DNA from: Ianthella basta
Taxonomy: Eukaryota > Porifera > Demospongiae > Verongiida > Ianthellidae
Length of the DNA stretch: 64,000 nt
Direction: 5' to 3'
Assembly: GCA_964019415.1 (NCBI GenBank)
Contig: OZ025873.1
Span: 3,696,776-3,760,775, forward strand
The position numbers and the translations under genes are program-made. Every line of letters starts with the position of its first letter. Within the stretch, counting starts at the first letter, position 1. The notes beneath the pieces were generated by a model. The model was not told the origin of the DNA and did not search any database. It worked only from the letters and a program-made list of their open reading frames with translations. This document shows positions 53,955 to 64,000 of the stretch, piece after piece.

Positions 53955-55583
53955 CTACTTCCAAACTAGAATATCATCCAGTGGCTTCCTGGCAATGTCA
54001 GGTACCTCTGCTCCCTCTGCTGGGTAACCAATGGGAAGTAGTAACATCACTTTCTCATTCTCTGGTCGCCCTAGCAACTCCCTGATGGCACCACCAGCAT
54101 TCATGGGTGTTGTTGTCACGGTTACCAGGCCCGCATTGTGAATGGCCATCACTAAGAAGCCACATGCTATTGCAGTGCTAACCTCAAAGTAATAGTGTGG
54201 CTGTCGGTGACTGCCCTTGTAAGTTGAATAAGGCTGCTTAAAGACAATAATCAAGCATGGTGCATCTTCTAAGTAGCTCTTTTCATGTGTTGGTCGTGCA
54301 AATTGTAGATCCTGCACCCATTTATCCCCCATCCTCCTGTCATAGTTGATGTACTCCTCTTGTTCAACAATCTCACAAATTTTAGACTTTGTCACTTTGT
54401 TCTCCACCACAACAAATGTCCAAGGCTCACTATGAGCACCAGATGGAGATGTCCCTGGGATGAGAATCAGAATATGTAAGACTTCAACACACTGTCTTTC
54501 CAACTTATAACATAATGTCACACAAGATCACACAGTCACACACCATACTATGGGGTGCATCACAAATTGGCTGCATACATACATACCTGCAGTGAGTATA
54601 ATACTCTCAACTACTTCCTTTGGCACACTCTTTGAGCTGAAATGCCGCACAGAGCGTCGTTTGTTCATGAACTCATAAAACTCCCTAGAGCGTTTCAGCA
54701 TTTCTTCCTCGTCAAATTGTACTCCCTTGTGTGGAATGTGTGCTGTGTCCTCAGGATGAATAGGGGGAGCTGGTTTGGTAAGTTCATCATCAAATTCAGC
54801 TAGTGGATCCTCATGTCTGGAAAGGGGGACCTGCAGCAAAGATACATGCCAGCAGTTAAAACATTGATAGTCTCACACAGGCCAGGTCATGTCAGTTGTA
54901 GCATAGTGACATCGCTCTTGGTTGCACATGTTCTGCATCTGTTTGCCCCTCCCCCCCCTCCCCCCATCACCACACACACATTAGAACAAATCAAAGCAGA
55001 AGAACAGATGAAGCCTACAGCCACCATTAATGCCACCTGCACCTCTAACCCAATTGCAAAGGCTGTTTGTCCTATTCGCTTGACTCAATCAATTTTTGCA
55101 AAGAATGTATGCTTACAAGATTGGAATGGCACAAGCACTACAGAATGTGAAAGGGATCGATGTGACCAAGTGTATACTACACAGAGTGTGGAAGGGATTG
55201 ATGTGACAGAGTGTATACTACACAGAATGTGAAAAGGATGTGACAGAGTGTACTACACAGAATGTGGAAGGGAACAATGTGACCGAGTGTACTACATTTA
55301 GATTTCCATGGACATTACATGCAAGCTAAGGCATTGCACCATGCAGTGTTACATCTGGCAGCAGTAATATTTGCATTATTCAGTAATTCAGGAATATGCC
55401 CACCATTTCGGATTTCGCTTTTTTCTCCTGGGGTGACCCCTCTGACTGCCCCTTCTCTGGTAAAGTGTTCTTACCGAACAACGACGGTACAAACAGGGCA
55501 GCAGTGAGAGCAATGAATATGACAGAGACAAGAACTGGCCAGTAGGTGGCCAGAAATGGTATGGGAGCATTAAAGAAATCCAT
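53955..55583 (-). CDS. IYD: Iodotyrosine deiodinase, copy 1
   Basis: Three exons on the minus strand: 55404-55583, 54587-54830, 53955-54454 (stop 53955-53957), giving 307 residues (human IYD is 289). Exon 1 encodes an N-terminal membrane anchor (YWPVLVSVIFIALTAALF) and a charged linker. Exons 2-3 encode the FMN-dependent nitroreductase fold: KRRSVRHFSSK (phosphate and flavin contact), then EYINYDRRMGDKW, AGLVTVTTTPMN (flavin site) and LLLPIGYPAEG. Aligned by eye to human IYD, the iodotyrosine-binding Glu157, Tyr161 and Lys182 are all present. The family removes iodide from mono- and diiodotyrosine using reduced flavin. Phases are 0 and 1. The donor after exon 1 is GTGGGC, less common than the GTAGGC of copy 2. 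Tandem sister of the gene at 57771-61601; the last exons are nearly identical. Confidence 0.93.
55141..55300. repeat. Tandem repeat of about 45 bp, four units
   Basis: A unit beginning CAGAATGTGGAAGGGATCGA and ending GAGTGTATACTACA recurs about four times with small deletions, in IYD-1 intron 1. Confidence 0.75.
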
Positions 55584-56150
55584 GGTAGACTACTACCCAC
55601 ACTGTAGTTGTCATGCGAGCCGTGCACCTTCCAGCAAGGTCAAGATGTACGCTTTGCTTCCAAGGTTCTTGTGGCAACACTGGGGCAGGCACATGTAATA
55701 GGTTAGTATATAAATTGTGCTTTGTACCGTGTGGTGCACGGTGCACTTCTGCATGCTGACCATTCACACAGGCAAATAACTTGGTATCAATTGAGATACT
55801 AATTATGACTTGGTGACTTAATTTATAGGTGTGAGTCTTCCACTGGTACAGCACCATTTGCGGAGGGTGATGATGAGTGATCGCGCACTGCATGCATGCT
55901 TACACAGCAGAGCAGGATAATACAGCAGGCAATTGCGGCACAGGTAGCCCCCAGGCAGGCACAAGGTACAAGTTGATGATGTACTGTACTCAACCTGCAA
56001 AAATTGCAATCACAGGTATGTGGTGTATATGTACGCAACAGAATGCTCTCCAGCTGTAGAGTGACAGATGAAGACGATTGAGTTTACATGACTATATCAC
56101 AGGAGCCAGATCACCCAAAGCAGTACCACAGGAGCATGCTTTTGGTGAAG
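55584..56150. other. Upstream flank of IYD-1
   Basis: No gene recognised. Unlike IYD-2, no divergent gene with homology to MRPL23 starts here. Confidence 0.45.
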
Positions 56151-56199
56151 GGATAACACAGTAGAATTGATTAAGCTTGCTCAAGTGAAGGTTGATTTG

Positions 56200-56760
56200 A
56201 TGTGATTTGATTTAATTATAATAATGGGGCCAGACCACTTAGCCAATGCAGGCTAATTTACAAGGTTGCCATAAGAAAAAAGTTAACAGTCAACATGTAG
56301 TAGCTACTCATACAAAAATAGCAGACAAATTAAACAAAATCCATAGGCTAGAATACGTACTATGCAAGAATTATAGTAACAAAATTAAGTAAATGACAAT
56401 TTAGATAGTCTGAATGATATGGCAGATTTGCCAAAATTAGTGTGAACTTTGTCATGTACAAACAGTTACTAGAAGATGCCCTTGTTGTGTAACTGTGACA
56501 GTTGGCAATAGGATTCACCAAGGCACAGATGTAGGGAGTGGCACTTCCATTCTCTACAGAACGAAGTAGGCATCAGAGCTAATTATAAACACTCCTAACG
56601 TCCTCGAGTGGCAGCCAACCTAGTTGGGTTTGTGTATCAGATGCTGAAGTGAACTTTGGATGCTTCAAGATGACTCTAGCCGCAACGTTCTGCGCTAGTT
56701 TGAGTCGGTTGGCATCTGCAGCTGTACAGTTGCTCCATACAGGGGAAAAATAATTGAAAT
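56200..56760 (-). pseudogene. Degenerate LINE reverse-transcriptase C-terminal remnant
   Basis: Read on the minus strand from about 56760: FSPVWSNCTAADANRLKLAQ, NVAARVIL and LGWLPLEDVR, the motif order found at the C-terminal end of CR1/Jockey-type non-LTR reverse transcriptases (SPVWGN, LQ-x-x-x-N-x-AAR, WLP). In-frame stops occur further on. It lies between the two IYD genes. Confidence 0.6.
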
Positions 56761-57208
56761 ACCAAGCAATCTTAAAGAAGTATAAGGTTGATATAAATAG
56801 AAATGAGGGGGGAGTATTGGACAGATTACATTAATGGTACAAATCATGCAATGGACAACAGGACATTCCACAAATTGCTGGTTGTCCTGGTGAATTGTAA
56901 TTATGTTACTTGAACACAAACAACTATAGCAGCAGGCAATATAGTATTGGTCATTATGTGAGCCGGCCCACACTGCGCCTGGTCATGTTAACGAAGCAAA
57001 CCATGTACCAGGTACAGTAGAGCACTGCTATTAGAGAATTATGGTGTTAATAGTTATCAACAAAGAGAAGAATGGGACTATATTATATACATCTTCTGCC
57101 AGCACAACATGTGACTGTTCCCTGGGTGTTCTCAAGAACTGGTTCATTCCACAGCTTGGCCATGGATTAATACTGTTCATCTCTCTCTTACCTTTTCAAC
57201 TATCCTCA

Positions 57209-57305
57209 TCTAACAGTGAACTACATGGTGGTGATTTTATCTGTGCGTTCTCCAACCACACACTAGAAGGTACAGAAACAGTGACAGTGCTGGAGGTGGT
57301 TGGCC
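57209..57305 (+). pseudogene. Orphan Ig-domain fragment between the IYD genes
   Basis: After an acceptor-like CATCTAACAG the frame reads SELHGGDFICAFSNHTLEGT and on to VTVLEVV, the F-G strand end of an Ig domain (G-D-F-x-C-x-x-x-N). No first half, signal peptide or transmembrane exon is nearby. Most likely a relic of another cell-surface gene. Confidence 0.45.
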
Positions 57306-57770
57306 AGGTTGGAAATATAGCTTCCACTGACCTGTAAGAATTACTGGAGACACTATGTAGCATCATGTATTGAGAGAGGCCATGCCACGGACTCACAAGG
57401 TTGGTATATAAAGTGCATGCAGAGCCTGTCCAACGTATTCTACACTGTAGGCACAATATAATAATTACTGTATAATAAATTATATTGCTAAGTATCATAA
57501 AAATAGCACAGAAGATGGAAATACTCAACTTCTCAGTGAAGGAAGGCAACTCAGAACAGTAAATTCATTGTACAATAATTTCATACAACATACTCACAGT
57601 CAGTGTAGACTCAATCAGTACAATAACAATGGCATTTTGCAAGCATAATACAGGTCACTGAAGGATGATCGCAGGATAGTCAAAGGCTATACAAGCAAAA
57701 AACAGTGCTATATACTACAATAGCTAAATACACTGCAAACTCAGCATCAGTTATATCCTCTCAGAGCTGC

Positions 57771-60700
57771 CTACTTCCAAACTAGAATATCATCCAGTGG
57801 CTTCCTGGCAATGTCAGGTACCTCTGCTCCCTCTGCCGGGTAACCAATGGGAAGTAGTAACATCACTTTCTCATTCTCTGGTCGCCCTAGCAACTCCCTG
57901 ATGGCACCACCAGCATTCATGGGTGTTGTTGTCACGGTTACCAGGCCCGCATTGTGAATGGCCATCACTAGGAAGCCACATGCTATTGCAGTGCTAACCT
58001 CAAAGTAATAGTGTGGCTGTCGGTGACCGTTCTTGGAAGTGGAATAAGGCTGCTTGAAGACTACGATCACGTATGGTGCATTTTCCAGGTAGCTTTTTTC
58101 ATACGTAGTTCGCACAAATTGTAGATCCTGCACCCATTTATCCCCCATCCTCCTGTCATAGTTGATGTACTCCTCTTGTTCAACAATGTCGCGAATTTTA
58201 GACTTTGTCACTTTGTTCTCCACCACAACAAATGTCCAAGGTTCACTATGAGCACCAGATGGAGATGTCCCTAGGAGGAGAATCAGAAATGTAAATATAA
58301 TGTCTCTGCAAACTTACATAATATCACACAAGATCGGTTGGGGAAGGATTCTCAAGCATTAATCACTTGGTAGACTTTTCAATAAGCAAAATGTTTCGGC
58401 CCCAAAAGGGTCTTCTTCTAAAAGGGGCTGAAATGTTTTGCTTATTGAAAACTCTACCATGCAATTAATGCTCTATATATAATCCTTCCCCAACCAATTC
58501 CTCAATATGGGAATGAATCTCTATTCTATCACACAAGATCACACAGTCACACACCATACTATGGGGTGCATCACAAATTGGCTGCATACATACATACCTG
58601 CAGTGAGTATAATACTCTCAACTACTTCCTTTGGCACACTCTTTGAGCTGAAATGCCGCACAGAGCGTCGTTTGTTCATGAACTCATAAAACTCCCTAGA
58701 GCGTTTCAGCATTTCTTCCTCATCAAATTGTACTCCCTTGTGTGGAATGTGTGCTGTGTTCTCAGGATGAATAGGGGGAGCTGGTCCAAGAAGCTCAGCA
58801 TCAAGCTTGGCAGGAGCATCATCAAATTCAGCTAGCGGATCCTCATGTCTGGGCACCTGCAGAACAGATAAAGGTGAAAATGAATGGAGAAGGTATTGCT
58901 AATAACATGTAGGGCTAAGTAAAGCCGTAGAGCTATGATGTCACTCCAGCCTTAGCCGCCACTTCAGCCTTAGTCGGCTACTCTAGCCTTAGCCGCCACT
59001 CCAGCCTTAGTCGGCTACTCTAGCCTTAGCCGCCACTCCAGCCTTAGCCGCCACTTCAGCCTTAGTCGGCTACTCTAGCCTTAGCCGCCACTCCAGCCTT
59101 AGCCGCCACTCCAGCCTTAGCCGCCACTCCAGCCTTAGCCGCCACTCCAGCCTTAGCCGCCACTCCAGCCTTAGCCGCCACTCCAGCCTTAGCCGCCACT
59201 CCAGCCTTAGCCGCCACTCCAGCCTTAGCCGCAACTCCAGCCTTAGCCGCCACTCCAGCCTTAGCCGCCACTCCAGCCTTAGCCGCCACTCCAGCCTTAG
59301 CCATCACTCCAGCTTTAGCCACCACTCCAGCCTTAGCCGCCACTCCAGCCTTAGCCGCCACTCCAGCCTTAGCCGCCACTCCAGCCTTAGCCGCCACTCC
59401 AGCCTTAGCCGCCACTCCAGCCTTAGTTGCAAGTATATCAGTGACTCACTGCATGCTAAGTTTGGCAGTGCACTGTATGTTCTTTCGTCGACTTGTGTGA
59501 TTGCTGAGTTGAGCATTTGAGTCATTCCAAGAGATGTTCATATTACCCAAATGTTGTCCTTGCAGTCAAACTGGTCCCAAACCCAGGACTATGTATCTGA
59601 CATTGTTCTTGAAATGCAAGAGCCTACGCTGATGACATCATAGCATACAAGATGCACTTGCCAGTGCACATGCCATTGCTCAACTCAGTACCCTGTAGCA
59701 TGCATGCAGTATGAGTATGCTGCATCTGCTGATCTAACTTGGCAGCTCTCTTCCTCGTTGTGTTTGCTTGTTTGTCTGTATCACTTTTCCTTTTCTCTTC
59801 ATCTTCTTTGAAATGTGTGACAGTGTTGCTGTGCCCATCCCCCAAGTGTGACCGCATAGATCCATTTATACATACGTATAGAGAGATCTAGGTATATCTA
59901 TCATCGACAGTTCGTACAGTAGCAGAGGTCACAGGTTCCAGGCACAGGGGTTGGGCCCAGCACCAGTTACTAGCATACATGGCCAACACACTCACTGAGC
60001 CTGAAGTAATTTGAGCTTGTAGTTCCGGATATATTCATGGAAGTTTGACAATGATCAAAATATCATGGTTGGGGTACCTTTGTAATAATAGAAAACATAG
60101 GATGGCTGGAAATATTGACGGTCCCAAACGTTTAGCGATTTTGCTTCAAAACAAGCAAGACAAATGGTGGTGGAATATAAATATGTGGGTAAGATTGAGG
60201 CAAGAGGATGATGCGTTGATGCTAGCAGTGTGTTACCTCCCACCTGAGTCATCAAGTCGTGGGCAGAACGTGGAGAAAACTTTACAACCACTATCAGAAC
60301 AGGTAGCAAAGATATCTTAACAAGGCCCAGTGACAATGTGTGGAGACTTTAATGCTAGATGTGGTAAATTAGATATGTATAGAGAAGGTATACCTTCAAG
60401 AAAAGTGACTGATGTGGTGAAGAACAATCAGGGTGAAGCTTTTGTGGATTTCGTTAGAAGTGTGGACATGCAGTGGTGAATAGCAGAATGGGAATAGATG
60501 GGTTTACATGTGTGGCAGAGTGAGGGTCGTCAGTGGTTGATTACTGCATTGTCGCAGAGGAGAATATGGGATTGATTGGCAACTTTAAAGTGACTACTAT
60601 GAATGAAAGTATTGAAGAGATGGAATGGTTCCACCAGTTTGGAAGAGTAGTGTTGTGGTACCAGTACCAAAGATAGAAGGAAAGATCGAAGCTGGGGGTG

Positions 60701-61601
60701 GTACAGGGGCTTATGGGAAGAGGGTGTAAGTCGAGGTGTGTGCAGGTAGAGAGGAAGAGCCTCAGACAGATCTTAGCTAAACCTAGTGGTGGGATAGCGT
60801 AGCTGAGGGCGGAGTCTGGCAGATGGGTAGGGCTGTTGAAAGAGGATAGAATTTGTACACAATGTGGCTCAGGAGAAGTGGAAGATGTAGAGCACTTTTT
60901 GTTGAGATGTATGTAGCAGGACGGCAAGCGAGAGAGCAGTGCTGGAGAAGCATATGGAAACGATTGTAGTTGGGTTTCAGGATAGACGTAATGAAGAGAA
61001 GGTGGTGATTGTGTTGGATGAGGCATGTACAGATAGAAGAGCAGGCAGAGCGGTAGAGGAGATGTGGAGGAAAAGAATTGGATAACCACAAGATCATAGT
61101 CAAAGAAAAGGCCCCTCCTTATCTACGTTACCTGATTTAATTATATTCATATTCTATGACTTTCGTCTGGTGTTTTCCCTTTTACAATGAATTACACTGT
61201 GTATCTAGTGCTGCATGGGGCAGTTGCCCTAGTGTGCGTAGCACATGAGGTACTTGAAAAAACAATTTATATAAATTTGGTGGTGATGGGTTGCCTGAGG
61301 TTATGACAGACCATACACAACCAATGGTGATCATCATCATCTCATTGCTGCCATGACTTCTATACACCCGACTCAATTGTATACACAACTGGAATGATAC
61401 TGGTGAACATGAAATGCCTACCTTACTGCGTTTGTTCTCTTTCTCCTGGGGTGACCCCTCTGACTGCCCCTTCTCTGCTGAAGTCTTCTTACCGAACAAT
61501 GACGGTACAAACAGGGCAGCGGTGAGAGCAATGAGAATGACAGAGACAAGAACTGGCCAGTAGGCGGCCAGAAAAGGCGCGGAAGCACTGAGGAAAGCCA
61601 T
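57771..61601 (-). CDS. IYD: Iodotyrosine deiodinase, copy 2
   Basis: Three exons on the minus strand: 61422-61601, 58598-58856, 57771-58270 (stop 57771-57773), giving 312 residues. Same exon lengths and phases as copy 1 except exon 2, which is 15 bp longer (an added APAKLDAELLG-type linker stretch). The membrane anchor (YWPVLVSVILIALTAALF), KRRSVRHF, EYINYDRRMGDKW, the Lys equivalent to human Lys182 (TTYEKSYL) and TVTTTPMN are all present, so it should be catalytically competent. Intron 1 is 2.6 kb and holds an 18-bp minisatellite and a LINE remnant; intron 2 holds a fold-back. Its ATG is 73 bp from the ATG of MRPL23 on the other strand. Compared with copy 1, the catalytic exon is almost unchanged, whereas the linker and residues around the substrate lid (VRTTYEKS against ARPTHEKS) differ. 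Confidence 0.93.
58336..58496. mobile_element. 161-bp fold-back with GAAACAT motif, IYD-2 intron 2
   Basis: GGTTGGGGAAGGATT and AATCCTTCCCCAACC are inverted ends. Inner arms TTTTCAATAAGCAAAATGTT pair with AACATTTCAGCCCC-type sequence on the other side. On the minus strand the core reads AGAAGACCCTTTTGGGGCCG then AAACATTTT, the hairpin-CGAAAC layout of Penelope-type tails. It is absent from the matching intron of IYD-1. Confidence 0.75.
58950..59431. repeat. 18-bp minisatellite, about 27 units
   Basis: The unit is CCTTAGCCGCCACTCCAG with scattered variants (TCGGCTACTCTAG near the left end). Because 18 is divisible by 3, the minus strand stays open and appears to encode AAKAGV repeats. It sits wholly inside IYD-2 intron 1, so it is not taken as coding. 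Confidence 0.92.
60045..61085 (+). pseudogene. Degenerate LINE remnant in IYD-2 intron 1
   Basis: The plus-strand frame has MLAVCYLPPESSSRG, then CGDFNARCG after a stop: the GDFNA motif of the apurinic-type endonuclease of non-LTR retrotransposons. At about 60800-60910, GRWVGLLKEDRICTQCGSGE and VEDVEHFLLRCM match the cysteine/histidine end of such polyproteins. The reverse transcriptase between them is mostly deleted and stops are frequent. Antisense to IYD-2. Confidence 0.75.
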
Positions 61602-61674
61602 GGATCATCGGTTCAGTATACACCATTAAAGCACATGGTTGAACTGTATTATTGCTATTAGTTAATGTAACAAA
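61602..61674. promoter_or_regulatory. Bidirectional promoter region IYD-2 / MRPL23
   Basis: Only 73 bp separate the two divergent start codons. The interval is AT-rich with no clear TATA box. Since the 5' UTRs must fit in this space or overlap, the two genes very likely share promoter elements. IYD-1, whose first exon is related, has no such partner. Confidence 0.65.
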
Positions 61675-61931
61675 ATGGCGGCTAGAAGGCTGGCGAAGAC
61701 CATCTTTCTTCCAAATTGGTACATCAAAATGGTAAAGCCAGGCAAAGTGCTCCCGAAGGACCAAGTGCAGTTCCACGTACCGATGGAGTAAGTGCTCGGT
61801 TTTTGTTAGCAAACCACGTAATATTTGCTATCTTTACGTTCACTGTAGCATAGAGCTAAGAACACACGACTACATACACCCATTAGCTATCCCAGTATAC
61901 ATCATCCACAGTACGTATTTTAAAGACTGGC

Positions 61932-61968
<37 letters not shown>

Positions 61969-61979
61969 CGCGTGTGTGC

Positions 61980-62024
<45 letters not shown>

Positions 62025-62412
62025 GGTGTACTTGTACAGTATGTATCTGTGCTGAATGTGTGTGATGCTAAATTACTACTAACAATGGTCATACATGATA
62101 CTGCATTTTTCCTTTCAGTATGGCCAAACCTGATATACGAAAGTACCTGGAGAGAATCTACAATGTGAAAGTAGCACGGGTCAACACCAGGATTCAGATA
62201 GGTATGTTTGCTTCTCATCTACCTCCAGACACAAGGGCCTGTTGCATGCAATGTGATGTGCACTAGATAGTGAACTCTATTGCTGTTGCTACAGGGAAGT
62301 CTGGCTGGAAAACAATAGGTTCCAATCAAAAGCATGGGAAAAGAGTTCGTGTGAAGAAGAAGAAAGATATCAAAGTAGCATATGTCACACTGGTAGGCTG
62401 TGTACGTGCACA

Positions 62413-62474
<62 letters not shown>

Positions 62475-63340
62475 ACGCACACACACACACACACACACAC
62501 CTTTTTGTTTCGTAATTAAGGGGGGATTCTGAACAAACATTAATGGTGCCATAACCCACTCACCACTTCCCTTCTTTGCTTTTCTGGAATTGGAAGTAAA
62601 GATTGTTTGAAAGAAAGAAGTCAAAACTACCACTTAAACATGTTTCAATCCATGCATAGTCTATGGCAGACTCTCCACTTGTCCTCGGCTATTCCCAAAT
62701 TGCATTTAGGTGGTTTCTGAACACGTGCATTTACTCTATGTCGAAGCTCAGAAACACAGCTGCTTTGGTGGTAGCCTTAAGCTGGTAGGTAGGTGGCTGA
62801 GTGACTTCCACTGCTTATGCACAAGGTACAATTGCATCAATTGAAGCAACAGCATTGGAAATTGGCAAGCTGCAGGATGTTGAATGTTTATTCGCCACTT
62901 CCAGACTCGATTGTGCTAATACAAGGAAATGTAATTGGTACAGGAACCTGAAAGGGAGCAGTTGTTTTAAGAACGAAGTGGCATCAGATAGTGCAAAGTT
63001 AGGAAATATGTATACAGTTATTTGCATGTAGAAAGCTCGCTGTTCTCCTGAGGCCAGCCCAATGCGTTGCTGTGTAAGTACAGTAATTTGAATGCAAACA
63101 TCATGCAGCTCCTCAGTTCTCGTGGCCACACTACTCATGCTACCTTTGACATCTCACCAATCCACTTTCCCTCCCTTTGATTCTACACTACAGCTAGTGT
63201 TGCTTATCTATCTATTTTTGTAGGCGGACCAGACCTTTGTGTTTCCTGACTTCTACTCCAAGACACTTGCCCAACTGAAGGAGGAGCATCCTCAACGGAC
63301 GGACAGTCATGCAACAGACAATCAAGCTACTAAAGCATGA
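61675..63340 (+). CDS. MRPL23: Mitochondrial ribosomal protein uL23m
   Basis: Four exons: 61675-61787, 62119-62201, 62295-62392, 63224-63340 (TGA), giving 136 residues. Motifs follow the MRPL23 family in order: NWYIKMVKPG, VQFHVPMDMAKPDIRKYLE, IYNVKVARVNTRIQIG, then KRVRVKKKKDIKVAYVTL and ADQTFVFPDFY. The basic loop and the C-terminal FPD block correspond to the uL23 fold, which lies at the exit of the large-subunit tunnel in mitochondrial ribosomes. Human MRPL23 is 153 residues, so the length fits. The Arg/Lys-rich N terminus suits mitochondrial import. Introns 1 and 3 contain (GT)n and (CA)n microsatellites. Head to head with IYD-2. Confidence 0.93.
61933..62022 (+). repeat. (GT)n microsatellite, MRPL23 intron 1
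   Basis: Alternating GT with a short GCGCGCGCGC block, about 90 bp, roughly 100 bp before the exon 2 acceptor. Confidence 0.93.
62410..62501 (+). repeat. (CA)n microsatellite, MRPL23 intron 3
   Basis: About 90 bp of CA with one CGAACG interruption, starting 18 bp after the exon 3 donor. Confidence 0.93.
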
Positions 63341-64000
63341 CTGAATTAGCTATGAACAGTGCATGTCTGTCCTGTTTATGAAGTGCAGTTTGCTTTCTCA
63401 ATCTTGTTCTCACTTGTGTGAGACTGGCATTATCGTGTGAAGAAGGTGGCCAAGTAGGAATAGGAATGTGGCATGTATGCACAATCACTGCAGGAGTGAC
63501 GTACGTGGCATATGGTAAGGTGTCGGGATTGTCTCCAGTGTGCACATGTATGCAAACAGCAAGGCTTCAGGACTGCATGAGCACATGCACCTAATAATTG
63601 AGCTACTGATTGAGTGCATATTAACGACCCCCCCACATGGTTTGAAGCAATATATATATACAGCAATGCATCCGCGAAATTCACAAGTCAACATTCAATA
63701 ATGTGCGCAGGTGTCAAATGCCCATGACCTTGGTAGAGAAGAATGTATAAAATGATTGATCACTCACCCATACGTATATACACCACACATAGGTGCCAGA
63801 TTTAGTATGTATATCAATGGAACCATATACATACGTACATATGTAGTTGAAGGATATTATAGAGATTGAGATTGAGGCTATAGCGCTATAGCTATGTACA
63901 TGCATACAGCAATATTGTGAGCTGACCTGTAGATCAAACTGCGTGCATCACTGTATAGTAACCTGTGAATGATGTAACCAGTGTGTACGATCTAGTAATA
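63341..64000. other. Right-edge flank after MRPL23
   Basis: 3' UTR and spacer. No canonical poly(A) hexamer, further gene or structured RNA recognised. TATAGCGCTATAGCTA near 63879 is a small palindrome-like motif. Confidence 0.45.

Noticed and set aside
55010..55232. Open frame upstream of the 45-bp repeats
   Set aside because: Antisense within IYD-1 intron 1 and partly made of the tandem repeat. No family resemblance.
59062..59415. Ala-Lys-Ala-Gly-Val repeat protein on the minus strand
   Set aside because: An 18-bp minisatellite within IYD-2 intron 1. The IYD-2 frame is complete without it and no splice sites bound it.

Overview
The window is animal nuclear DNA. Genes are split by many introns with GT/AG borders, extracellular domains sit on symmetrical phase-1 exons, and the spacers are full of microsatellites, fold-back elements and decayed retroelements. 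The mix (TSPN-collagen-FN3-Calx-beta secreted protein, Ig-FN3 receptors, membrane-anchored iodotyrosine deiodinase, Penelope-like and Harbinger-like debris) and the compact introns suggest an early-branching invertebrate. A demosponge is my best guess, but this is inference; no marker here fixes the phylum.

Layout. 1-1340: MITEs and a promoter. 1343-8390 (+): gene 1, a secreted TSPN-collagen-FN3-FN3-Calx-beta protein whose TSPN exon carries a frame break. 8391-17400: gene-poor; holds a Penelope-like GIY-YIG remnant split by a 900-bp Myb/SANT-type DNA transposon. 17432-26161 (+): receptor A (Ig, seven FN3, TM, 22-residue tail). 26162-32074: spacer with repeat remnants. 32075-38691 (+): receptor B, a recent tandem duplicate of A. 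38692-42132: fold-backs, a minisatellite-bearing MITE and a possible Ig relic. 42133-53111 (+): receptor C, an older and much longer paralogue (Ig, fifteen FN3, TM, about 83-residue tail). 53955-55583 (-) and 57771-61601 (-): two tandem iodotyrosine deiodinase genes. 61675-63340 (+): mitochondrial ribosomal protein L23, head to head with the second deiodinase.

All exon borders were joined by hand. Receptors A, B and C, both IYD genes and MRPL23 each give one uninterrupted reading frame with matching phases, which strongly supports the models; gene 1 does so except for one break. The adhesion-type part (gene 1, A, B, C, pseudo-exons, an orphan Ig fragment) looks like a birth-and-death cluster of cell-surface recognition genes. 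Receptors A and B are a mosaic of near-identical and strongly diverged exons. This is the best candidate in the window for an undescribed recognition system; that function is inferred from architecture only.
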